Of a DNA stretch of 41,216 nucleotides, positions 32,245 to 39,944 are shown piece by piece. The stretch comes from an uncultured bacterium (GTDB taxonomy: Bacteria; Bacillota; Clostridia; Lachnospirales; Lachnospiraceae). Location of the stretch: contig CAJMON010000022.1 in assembly GCA_905214955.1 (NCBI GenBank), positions 1 through 41,216 of the forward strand. Reading direction: 5' to 3'. The notes below the pieces were generated by a model that worked only from the letters and a program-made list of their open reading frames with translations, was not told the DNA's origin and ran no database searches. Within the stretch, counting starts at the first letter, position 1; each line of letters begins with the position of its first letter. The position numbers and the translations under genes were made by a program.

Positions 32245-34085
32245 GTGATCAAATTCTGAAACATCTTACAGAAACGCAGTCAAGAGCAGTCGCTCACCGG
32301 GAAGGACCCTGCCTGTGCCTGGCAGGGCCCGGCTCCGGAAAAACCACCGTCATTACAAACCGAACAAAATATCTGGTGGAACACTATGGAATCAATCCTA
32401 TGGAAATTCTGGTGATCACCTTTACCAAAGCTGCTGCAGTGGAAATGCAGGAGCGTTTTGGGCGTGCCATGGGAGAAAAACGGGTTCCGGTGACTTTTGG
32501 AACCTTTCATTCTGTATTCTTCTGGATTCTCCGCCAGGCTTACCATTACACTGCCGCAAATATTTTAAAGGAGGAACAGAAATATCAGTTCCTGAAAGAA
32601 ATTATTTCCAAAATGGATCTGGAGATTGAGGATGAGGGAGATTTTATTTCTGGCATCACGGCAGAAATCAGCATGGTGAAAAATGACCGGATTGCCCTGG
32701 AAAACTATTATTCGAAAAACTGTTCGGAAGGCGTATTCCGGAAGATTTACCTGGGATATCAGGAGAAACTGGAGCGGGCTGGCCTGCTGGATTTTGATGA
32801 TATGCTGGTGTACTGCCACGAGCTTTTGAGTGAGCGGCCGGATATCCTGGCAGGATGGCAGAAACGTTTCCGTTACATTCTCATTGATGAGTTTCAGGAC
32901 ATCAACCAGATTCAGTACGAGATTGTGCGGATGCTGGCCAGACCGGAAAACAACCTGTTTATTGTGGGCGACGATGACCAGTCCATTTATCGGTTCCGGG
33001 GAGCCAGGCCGGAGATCATGCTGAATTTCCGGAAGGATTATCCGGATGCGAAAATCATTCTGCTGGAAGAAAATTTCCGTTCCGTGGAGAATATCATCCG
33101 GGCAGCCGGAAAAGTCATTGCCTGCAACGAAGATCGGTATCAGAAAACCATTCACGGGGTCCGGGAAGCCGGAGAAAGAATTGTGATTCATGGATTTGCA
33201 GGCCCTGGCCAGGAGAATCTGTACCTGATTAAGAAAATCCAGGATTATATCCGGGAAGGATACCGGTGGCAAGACATTGCGGTGCTGTTCCGTACCAACA
33301 CGGCGGGAAGACTGGCAGTGGAAAAGTTTATGGAATACAACATTCCCTTTCAAATGCGGGACACTATGCCCAACATCTATGACCACTGGATTACCCGAAA
33401 CATCATTTCCTATATTAAGATGGCTATGGGAAACCGGGACCGTAGAGAATTTCTGCAGATTATGAACCGGCCAAAACGGTATATCAGCCGGGAAGCGGCG
33501 GATGCGCCAAAGATTTCCTTTGAAGAACTGCGGATGTTTTATGAAGAGAAAGAATGGATGCAGGACCGGATCGATAAGCTGGAAAACGATTTGTTAAGTT
33601 TAAAAAAGATGACGCCTTATGCAGCCATCAATTATATCCGCCATGGAATCGGGTATGAGGAATACCTGAATGAATATGCTCTGTTTCGGAAGATCCGCCC
33701 GGAAGAACTGTATGAGGTTTTAAATGAACTTCAGGAAGCAGCTAAGAATTTTCAGACCTATGAAGCCTGGTTTCAGCATATGGATGACTATGCAAAAGCC
33801 CTCCAGGAGCAGGCAAAACAGCAGAAAGGCTGGGAAGATGCGGTGATTTTTACCACCCTTCACAGCTCTAAGGGACTGGAATTTCCCATTGTGTTTATTC
33901 TGGATGTGAATGAGGGAAGTATCCCTCACCGGAAGGCAGTATTGGATGTGGATGTCCAGGAAGAGCGCCGGATGTTTTATGTGGGAATGACCCGGGCGAA
34001 AGAACGGCTTCACTTATATTATGTAAAAGAAAAATACGGGAAACCTGTGGAGGTCTCCCGCTTTATCGAAGAGCTGCGGCGGTAG
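32241..34085 (+). CDS. UvrD/Rep-family DNA helicase, short form
   Basis: 614 residues, about 100 fewer than PcrA or UvrD. Superfamily 1A 3'-5' helicase: QSRAVAHREGPCLCLAGPGSGKTTV (Walker A at 29-35), TFTKAAAVEMQERF, LIDEFQDIN (Walker B), GDDDQSIYRFRGARP, LEENFRS, TLHSSKGLEFPIVFIL and RRMFYVGMTRAKERL are all intact, so it should be active. The C-terminal extension of PcrA is lacking. The ATG overlaps the gltX stop (ATGA), so its level follows gltX. It is not clearly PcrA, Rep or UvrD, and I give no symbol. Confidence 0.88.
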   Translation: MSDQILKHLTETQSRAVAHREGPCLCLAGPGSGKTTVITNRTKYLVEHYGINPMEILVITFTKAAAVEMQERFGRAMGEKRVPVTFGTFHSVFFWILRQAYHYTAANILKEEQKYQFLKEIISKMDLEIEDEGDFISGITAEISMVKNDRIALENYYSKNCSEGVFRKIYLGYQEKLERAGLLDFDDMLVYCHELLSERPDILAGWQKRFRYILIDEFQDINQIQYEIVRMLARPENNLFIVGDDDQSIYRFRGARPEIMLNFRKDYPDAKIILLEENFRSVENIIRAAGKVIACNEDRYQKTIHGVREAGERIVIHGFAGPGQENLYLIKKIQDYIREGYRWQDIAVLFRTNTAGRLAVEKFMEYNIPFQMRDTMPNIYDHWITRNIISYIKMAMGNRDRREFLQIMNRPKRYISREAADAPKISFEELRMFYEEKEWMQDRIDKLENDLLSLKKMTPYAAINYIRHGIGYEEYLNEYALFRKIRPEELYEVLNELQEAAKNFQTYEAWFQHMDDYAKALQEQAKQQKGWEDAVIFTTLHSSKGLEFPIVFILDVNEGSIPHRKAVLDVDVQEERRMFYVGMTRAKERLHLYYVKEKYGKPVEVSRFIEELRR

Positions 34086-34110
34086 AAGGCACTGCAGCTC
34101 TGTTTTTCTT
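34070..34110 (+). terminator. Terminator after the helicase gene
   Basis: AGAGCTGC (34070-34077) pairs with GCAGCTCT (34094-34101), loop of 16 bases, then GTTTTTCTT. The 5' arm is in the last codons of the helicase. Confidence 0.7.
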
Positions 34111-34483
34111 ATTCTTCTACGTTGTCCTCGCCAACCATCTGGTCGAATTCCTGATTGTCCATGAACTCGTCAAATGCGTCAGCAGCAGCTTCGTACTCGT
34201 CGTCGCTTTCGATGTTGGAAAGAGAAGGCTGTCCGTCTACTTCTTCGAAACGGTACAGGTAAACTTCGCCGTCTTCATTCTCCCCATTCTCATCCAGAGG
34301 AAGCAGGGCGATGTAATTTTTGTCGCCGGCCTGGAAAATGGTCAGGATCACGCACTCCTGTACAGTGCCGTCATCTAAGGTCAGGGTAACAGTAGCGGGA
34401 CCGTCTCCGTCTTCACCACATTCACTGCCGCAGCAGCTGCAGTCTCCGGAACATTCCATGATATCTTTTTCGAAATCGCTCAT
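34109..34483 (-). CDS. DUF1292 family protein with N-terminal Cys cluster
   Basis: 124 residues, very acidic. The central TVTLTLDDGTVQECVILTIFQ and NYIALLPLDE...EVYLYRF segments are the DUF1292 (YrzB-like) pattern; function unknown. The first 22 residues contain five Cys (11, 15, 17, 18, 22), suggesting metal binding, which is uncommon for the family. It is convergent with the helicase and divergent from exonuclease III. GTGAGG lies eight bases before the ATG. In other Firmicutes YrzB-like genes stand beside yrrK and yrzL; that context is missing here. Confidence 0.85.
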   Translation of the reverse strand: MSDFEKDIMECSGDCSCCGSECGEDGDGPATVTLTLDDGTVQECVILTIFQAGDKNYIALLPLDENGENEDGEVYLYRFEEVDGQPSLSNIESDDEYEAAADAFDEFMDNQEFDQMVGEDNVEE

Positions 34484-34581
34484 GTGTAATACCTCACTTT
34501 ATTGTATTCATTTTGCTTTTTGTGTGCTGATACCCACTTTAACAGATGCCGTATGGAAATGCAAGCTTTTTTACAAATACC

Positions 34582-34610
34582 TGTACAAATCCTGAAAATT
34601 CTTCTATAAT
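34582..34610 (+). promoter_or_regulatory. Promoter of the exonuclease III operon
   Basis: TGTACA (34582-34587) and TATAAT (34605-34610) are 17 bases apart, the same -35/-10 pair as before gltX. It lies 32 bases before the xth ATG. Confidence 0.78.
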
Positions 34611-34641
34611 GGGGATAGGCTTGAACAAGGAGTGGAAAACT

Positions 34642-35397
34642 ATGAAATTGATTTCCTGGAATGTAAATGGCATCCGGGCATGTCTCCAGAAGGGATTTCT
34701 GGACTTCTTTCATGAAACAGACGCAGATATTTTCTGTATTCAGGAGACAAAGCTGCAGGAAGGACAGGTATCTCTTGAACTTCCTGGATATTTCCAGTAT
34801 TGGAATTATGCAGAAAAGAAAGGATATTCCGGCACTGCCATTTTTACCAAAAAGGAACCCTTGCAGGTGTCTTACGGCATAGGCATGGAAGAACATGACC
34901 ATGAGGGACGAGTGATCACCCTGGAATATGAGAATTTCTGGATGGTGACTGTGTATACCCCAAATTCTCAGAATGAACTGGCAAGACTGCCTTACCGCAT
35001 GGAGTGGGAGAGTGCATTTCTTGCATATCTAAAGGGCTTAGAGAAGACAAAACCGGTCATTTTCTGTGGAGATCTGAATGTGGCGCATCAGGAGATCGAC
35101 CTGAAAAATCCGAAAACCAACCGGAAAAACGCCGGATTTACCGATGAAGAACGCCAGAAATTTACCGAGCTTCTGGAACAGGGCTTTGTCGATACATTCC
35201 GGTATTTTTATCCTGCCAGGGAGGGGATCTATTCCTGGTGGTCTTATCGGTTTAAGGCAAGAGAGAAGAACGCAGGATGGCGTATCGACTATTTCTGCGT
35301 ATCGGACAGCTTAAAAGACCGGCTTATGGATGCCGGCATTCATACAGAAATTCTGGGCTCAGATCACTGCCCGGTAGAATTGAGGATAGACTTATGA
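34642..35397 (+). CDS. xth: Exonuclease III / AP endonuclease
   Basis: 251 residues. Repairs abasic sites and degrades DNA from 3' ends. MKLISWNVNGIRA, FCIQETKL (catalytic Glu), CGDLNVAHQEIDL, WWSYRFKAREKNAGWRIDYF and the terminal GSDHCPVEL are the full motif set of the ExoIII family. ATG 34642 is chosen for AAGGAG nine bases upstream and because the family starts with this peptide. The stop overlaps the start of the ABC-F gene (ATGA). Confidence 0.95.
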   Translation: MKLISWNVNGIRACLQKGFLDFFHETDADIFCIQETKLQEGQVSLELPGYFQYWNYAEKKGYSGTAIFTKKEPLQVSYGIGMEEHDHEGRVITLEYENFWMVTVYTPNSQNELARLPYRMEWESAFLAYLKGLEKTKPVIFCGDLNVAHQEIDLKNPKTNRKNAGFTDEERQKFTELLEQGFVDTFRYFYPAREGIYSWWSYRFKAREKNAGWRIDYFCVSDSLKDRLMDAGIHTEILGSDHCPVELRIDL

Positions 35398-37211
35398 ACC
35401 TTCTGACAATGGAAAACCTTACGAAAGTATTTACAGAACGCCGGGTATTTGACCACACCGATTTTTCGGTAAATGAAGGAGAAAAAATCGGAATCATCGG
35501 TGTCAATGGAACCGGAAAGAGCACCCTCCTTCGGGTGATTGCAGGCCTGGAAGAGCCGGATGAAGGAACAGTGACTAAAGGAAGAAATGTAGTAATCCGC
35601 TATCTTCCCCAGAAACCGGATCTTCCGGAGGAAAGTACTGTGCTGGAAGCGGTGATGGCAGGAAACCAGGATTCCTTGGATACCTGGGGAATGGAAAGCC
35701 AGGCGAAGGCCATGCTGTTAAAGCTTGACATTACGGATTTTTCTCAGTCGGTAAAAGAACTTTCCGGGGGCCAGAAAAAGAGGGCTGCCCTGGTGAAAGT
35801 GCTCCTGCAGAAGTCAGAGCTTCTTCTTTTGGATGAACCCACCAACCACTTAGACGGAGAAATGTCCCAGTGGCTGGAAGACTATCTCATCGGTTATAAG
35901 GGCGCGCTTGTGATGGTAACCCATGACCGGTATTTTCTGGACCGGGTGTCCAACCGCATCGCAGAGCTGGATGACGGAAAAATCTACAATTATCCGGGAA
36001 GTTATTCCGAATTTATCCGTTTAAAAGAAGCCAGACAGGATCTGGCAGTGGCTGCGGAGCGGAAACGTCAGAGTGTTCTCAGGAAAGAGCTGGAATGGCT
36101 TTCCAGAGGCGCCAGAGCCCGTTCCACCAAGCAAAAAGCCCACATTGACCGGATAGAGCAGATGCAGCAGGTGACAGGACCCAAGGAAGAGACCAGCATT
36201 TCCATGACCTCGGTGTCAACCCGGATGGGAAAAAAGACCATTGAAGCTTCCCATCTTTCCAAATCCTACGGAAGCCGGGTGCTGTTTTCGGACTATTCCT
36301 ATATTTTCCTGAAAGGAGACCGGATCGGAATTACCGGGCCAAACGGCTGCGGAAAATCTACCTTATTAAAGATCCTTACCGGAAATTTGGAGCCGGATGA
36401 GGGAACCATGGAGTGGGGGCCTACTGTGAAGATCGGCTATTTTTCCCAGGAGGGAGAGGAGCTGGATGATTCCATGAAGGTCATTGATTATATCAAGGAA
36501 GCAGGAGAGTATGTGACTACTACAGAAGGGGTGATTACGGCTTCCGCTATGCTGGAGCGGTTCCTGTTTGACGGGCCCATGCAGTGGAATCCCATCGGCA
36601 AGCTTTCCGGAGGAGAGAAACGGAGACTGTTTCTTCTGAAAATCCTCATGACAGCGCCCAATGTGCTGGTATTAGACGAGCCTACCAATGACCTGGATAT
36701 TAAGACCCTGACTATTTTGGAAGATTATCTGGATAACTTTGACGGAATTGTGGTGACAGTTTCCCATGACCGGTATTTTCTGGACCGGATTGTAAGAAGG
36801 ATTTTTGCCTTTGAAGAGGGCGGAAAGATCCGTCAGTATGAGGGCGGATATTCGGATTACCGCCTGGCAGCGGGCCTGGATGAAAAACAGGCAGGTCTTG
36901 GAAAAGAACTTTTCAAGGCAGAAAAGATAGAGAAAAGCGAAAAAACGGTCAAACCCAGGGAGCGAAAGCTTCGGTTTTCCTATAAAGAAGAGCGGGAATA
37001 TGCAGTGATTGATGATGAGATTGAAAAGCTGGAGAGCCGCCTGTCCGCCATTGAGACAGAGACGGAAAAAAGTGCCAGCGACTATCCCAAGCTGAAAGCA
37101 CTGATGGAAGAAAAGGAAGCCATTGAAAAAGAACTGGAAGAAAAAATGGAACGCTGGGAATACTTAAACGAACTTGCAGAACAAATTCAGCGTGAAAGGA
37201 CAGGTGCGTGA
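35394..37211 (+). CDS. ABC-F family ATPase
   Basis: 605 residues with two ABC domains and no membrane segment. Walker A at 36-44 (GVNGTGKST) and 315-323 (GPNGCGKST); signatures ELSGGQKKR and KLSGGEKRR; Walker B LLLLDEPTNHLD and VLVLDEPTNDLD. The linker between them is basic and helical, and a C-terminal coiled coil (about 515-600) is present, as in YdiF/Uup types that act on the ribosome. Some ABC-F proteins give antibiotic resistance, but the sequence does not show this here. The start overlaps the xth stop. A further upstream frame extension exists but lies inside xth. Confidence 0.92.
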   Translation: MNLLTMENLTKVFTERRVFDHTDFSVNEGEKIGIIGVNGTGKSTLLRVIAGLEEPDEGTVTKGRNVVIRYLPQKPDLPEESTVLEAVMAGNQDSLDTWGMESQAKAMLLKLDITDFSQSVKELSGGQKKRAALVKVLLQKSELLLLDEPTNHLDGEMSQWLEDYLIGYKGALVMVTHDRYFLDRVSNRIAELDDGKIYNYPGSYSEFIRLKEARQDLAVAAERKRQSVLRKELEWLSRGARARSTKQKAHIDRIEQMQQVTGPKEETSISMTSVSTRMGKKTIEASHLSKSYGSRVLFSDYSYIFLKGDRIGITGPNGCGKSTLLKILTGNLEPDEGTMEWGPTVKIGYFSQEGEELDDSMKVIDYIKEAGEYVTTTEGVITASAMLERFLFDGPMQWNPIGKLSGGEKRRLFLLKILMTAPNVLVLDEPTNDLDIKTLTILEDYLDNFDGIVVTVSHDRYFLDRIVRRIFAFEEGGKIRQYEGGYSDYRLAAGLDEKQAGLGKELFKAEKIEKSEKTVKPRERKLRFSYKEEREYAVIDDEIEKLESRLSAIETETEKSASDYPKLKALMEEKEAIEKELEEKMERWEYLNELAEQIQRERTGA

Positions 37212-37215
37212 CAAC

Positions 37216-39099
37216 ATGAAATCATTTGAGACCACAGCAGGCAGCTGCGCACGCCTGGGAGTTTGGCAGGAAAGCGGATGGACAGCTGCTGCCGTGACTG
37301 CCGGCAGAGAGTCGCAAGTGTCCCTTCTGCTTTATGAAAAAGGAAGCAGTGTACCGGTATCTGCCTTGCCTTTCCCGGAAAATGGACGGATGGGTATGGT
37401 ACATACCATGAACATCAAGGGGCTTCGTATTTCCAATTATGAATACAATTTTCTCATTGACGGAAAAGTAACCGTGGATCCCTGTGCAAGAAAAATAACA
37501 GGACGGGAGAACTTCGGCGTGCCGGTGGAAGAAGAACATGCCATCCGGTGTGCGGTCCTTTCCAAGTCCTATGACTGGGGAGAAGATCAAAAACCGGGGA
37601 TTCCCTATGAGGAGGCTTTATTGTACAGCCTCCACGTCCGGGGATTTACTATGCAGAGAGGGTCCGGTGTCCGGAAAAAAGGCACCTTTGCAGGCATCCG
37701 GGAAAAGGCAGCGTATTTTTCAAAGCTTGGCATCAATCAGATCAAGCTGATGCCGGCGTATGAGTTTGACGAAATTATGGTTGCAAAAGAAAAGGCCAGT
37801 CCTTATGAGGAAAAACAGCCCAAGTGGAAGCTGAATTACTGGGGATATGGGCCTGGAAATTATTTTGCACCCAAGAGCAGTTATGCGGCATCCAAAGATC
37901 CTGCAGGAGAGTTCTGCGATATGGTAAAAGCACTCCATGAAAAAAACATCGAAGTTTTGATGGAGTTTTATTTTCCAGTTGGAATGGACGTGCGTCTGGC
38001 AGTATCTAGTCTGATTTTTTGGAGTATCCAGTACCATGTGGACGGGTTTCAGATTATCGGCGATCCACTGATTGCCAAAGCGGCAGCCAGAGAGCCAGCT
38101 CTTTCTGATACCAAACTGCTGCACATGTATTTTCCCATGGAGGAGCTGTTTTCCAAGGAACAGCTGGCAAAAAAGTCCAGAATCCTTGGGGAATGCAACG
38201 ATGGATTTCAGTACAACATCCGCCGGTTTTTAAAAGGGGATGAAGGGCAGCTTACCGATTTTATCTGGAGAATGCGCAGAAATCCGAAAGACTGTGGAGT
38301 GGTGAATTATATTACCAGCCATGACGGATTTACCCTGGCAGATCTGGTGTCCTACGATGAGCGCCACAACGAAGCTAACAAAGAAGGGGGAAGGGATGGC
38401 TGCACGGAAAATTACAGCTGGAACTGCGGCGTGGAAGGCCCTGTGAAAAAGAAAGCCGTCAACGCCTTACGCCTGCGTCAGATGAAAAATGCCATGGCCA
38501 TGCTTTTGCTGGCAGCAGGGACACCCATGCTGCTTGCCGGGGATGAGTTTGGAAATTCCCAGCAGGGAAATAACAATCCATACTGCATTGACAGCCCAAT
38601 GACCTGGCTGGACTGGAATGACCTGCGTAAGAATAAAAACCTCTGGAATTTTGTGAAAGATCTGATTGCTTTTAGAAAGAAGCATGCGATTCTTCACGGA
38701 AAAGAAGAACTGAAATGTGTGGACAGCCTTTCCTGCGGCTACCCGGATATTTCTTATCATGGTTCCAGAGCCTGGTACGGAGCTTTTGAAAAAGAGAGTC
38801 GCCAGGCAGGGATTCTCTACTGCGGCCAGTATGCGGATATGGATGAGTTTCTGTATGCAGCGTACAATCTTCACAGCGAAGCCCACAGCTTTGCCCTGCC
38901 CAATCTTCCGGAAGGAATGAAATGGTATGAGGCAGTGAACACAAACGCAGGCGTAGCAGAAGAAGGAGAAGAGACGCTTCTGGAAACAGAAAAATCCTTT
39001 GAAGTTCCGGGAAGAACGGTTGTGGTTCTCATCGGCCGGCCGGCAATCTGTGGAAAGGAGAAACGGAACCATGGGGGTTCATCCGATCAAACACTTTAA
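37216..39099 (+). CDS. GlgX/isoamylase-like GH13 protein lacking catalytic residues
   Basis: 627 residues. A CBM48-like N-terminal domain (about 1-100) is followed by a GH13 barrel related to glycogen debranching enzymes (LLYSLHVRGFT, KLNYWGYGPGNYFAPKSSYA, INYITSHDGFT-like segment, LLLAAGTPMLLAGDEFGNSQQGNNN). Region I, normally DxxxNH, reads MEFYFPVGM (249-257). Region II, normally DGFRFD, reads DGFQII (276-281), so the nucleophile Asp and the preceding Arg are gone. The acid/base AEPWD segment appears deleted; Glu326 seems to align with a later position. Only the HD of region IV (His369, Asp370) remains. It may bind alpha-glucan or regulate rather than cut. ATG 37216 follows AGGTG; a GTG at 37204 is also in frame. 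Confidence 0.85.
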   Translation: MKSFETTAGSCARLGVWQESGWTAAAVTAGRESQVSLLLYEKGSSVPVSALPFPENGRMGMVHTMNIKGLRISNYEYNFLIDGKVTVDPCARKITGRENFGVPVEEEHAIRCAVLSKSYDWGEDQKPGIPYEEALLYSLHVRGFTMQRGSGVRKKGTFAGIREKAAYFSKLGINQIKLMPAYEFDEIMVAKEKASPYEEKQPKWKLNYWGYGPGNYFAPKSSYAASKDPAGEFCDMVKALHEKNIEVLMEFYFPVGMDVRLAVSSLIFWSIQYHVDGFQIIGDPLIAKAAAREPALSDTKLLHMYFPMEELFSKEQLAKKSRILGECNDGFQYNIRRFLKGDEGQLTDFIWRMRRNPKDCGVVNYITSHDGFTLADLVSYDERHNEANKEGGRDGCTENYSWNCGVEGPVKKKAVNALRLRQMKNAMAMLLLAAGTPMLLAGDEFGNSQQGNNNPYCIDSPMTWLDWNDLRKNKNLWNFVKDLIAFRKKHAILHGKEELKCVDSLSCGYPDISYHGSRAWYGAFEKESRQAGILYCGQYADMDEFLYAAYNLHSEAHSFALPNLPEGMKWYEAVNTNAGVAEEGEETLLETEKSFEVPGRTVVVLIGRPAICGKEKRNHGGSSDQTL

Positions 39100-39616
39100 A
39101 ACCATTACTACCCACAAAATGCTGGTGATGAAGGCCTGTTTCCGGGTGGGACTGTACCGCCAGGGTCTGATGCATGACATGTCCAAATATTCTCCCACAG
39201 AATTCCTGGTGGGCTGCCGTTACTGGCAGGGTTTTCAGAGCCCCAACAATGCAGAGAGGAAAATTAAGGGGTATTCTGCTGCCTGGCTGCATCACAAAGG
39301 ACGGAACAAACACCACTTTGAATATTGGATCGATTACAGCGTTTCCAGTGCAGGACATCCTATGGAAGGAATGCGGATGCCAAGAAAGTATGTGGCAGAG
39401 ATGCTTATGGATCGCATTGCGGCTTCCAAGGTTTACAATGGAGATGCTTACACCGACCACGATCCTCTGGAGTATTTCCTGAAAGGAAAAGCCCATTATA
39501 TGATGCATCCGAAGACAGAAAAAGAACTGGAAGGACTGCTTCGGATTCTGGATCAGAGAGGGGAAGAGTACCTGTACTGGTATGTGAGACACCGCTTTTT
39601 AAAAGGAAAAAAATAG
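39071..39616 (+). CDS. DUF5662 family protein
   Basis: 181 residues from the ATG at 39071, ten bases after AAAGGAG; this overlaps the preceding gene by 29 bases. His-rich motifs GLMHDMSKYSPTEF, AWLHHKGRNKHHFEYW and YTDHDPLEYF are the pattern of DUF5662. They look like metal ligands of an HD-type helical protein, but no reaction is known to me. No membrane segment or signal peptide. It ends the four-gene run from xth and is followed by a terminator. Confidence 0.82.
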   Translation: MGVHPIKHFKTITTHKMLVMKACFRVGLYRQGLMHDMSKYSPTEFLVGCRYWQGFQSPNNAERKIKGYSAAWLHHKGRNKHHFEYWIDYSVSSAGHPMEGMRMPRKYVAEMLMDRIAASKVYNGDAYTDHDPLEYFLKGKAHYMMHPKTEKELEGLLRILDQRGEEYLYWYVRHRFLKGKK

Positions 39617-39630
39617 ATTTAATTGAAAGG

Positions 39631-39682
39631 ATCCCCGCAAGGACGAGGCTTATTAGCCTTCTGCCTTGCTGGGGATTTTTTC
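39631..39682 (+). terminator. Terminator after the DUF5662 gene
   Basis: ATCCCCGCAAGG (39631-39642) pairs with CCTTGCTGGGGAT (39664-39676) with one bulged base; an inner GGCT-TATT-AGCC stem closes the top; six T follow. Confidence 0.88.
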
Positions 39683-39944
39683 TATGAAAGATAAGATTTA
39701 TTTTTCTTCTGCAGTCATCCCCGGAAAAACCTGTGATTATGGGCGTTCCGGGGGTTTTGCGTTTATTAGCAAATAAAGGGTGCCGCGCAGATATCGATTC
39801 TTTTTCCTATGGTGGATAGGAATTGAAAACGCTGGTGAATTCTGTTAATATGACATGGAAGAGATATTGCTTTTACTGCAGAATAAGCATTCCCCCGCTT
39901 CAGGTGCGCGAAGCACTAAGCGGTGGGTCAGGGGGGCAGGAGAT
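39683..39944. other. Intergenic region with hairpins, no clear gene
   Basis: CCCCGGAA (39719-39726) pairs with TTCCGGGG (39746-39753) and is followed by GTTTTGC, a possible second terminator. A 30-codon open frame from 39684 to 39776 passes through it but has no ribosome site. A promoter is proposed at 39823-39851. A second hairpin, CCCCCGCTT (39892-39900) with AAGCGGTGGG (39918-39927, one bulge) plus an inner GTGC/GCAC stem, lies 17 bases before the sensor gene. Confidence 0.6.
39823..39851 (+). promoter_or_regulatory. Possible promoter of the sensor gene
   Basis: TTGAAA (39823-39828) and TAATAT (39846-39851) are 17 bases apart, giving a leader of about 85 bases that contains the 39892-39927 hairpin. 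Confidence 0.5.

Noticed and set aside
39684..39776. 30-codon ORF between the terminator and the sensor gene as a real gene
   Set aside because: No ribosome site, and its body is the hairpin at 39,719-39,753.
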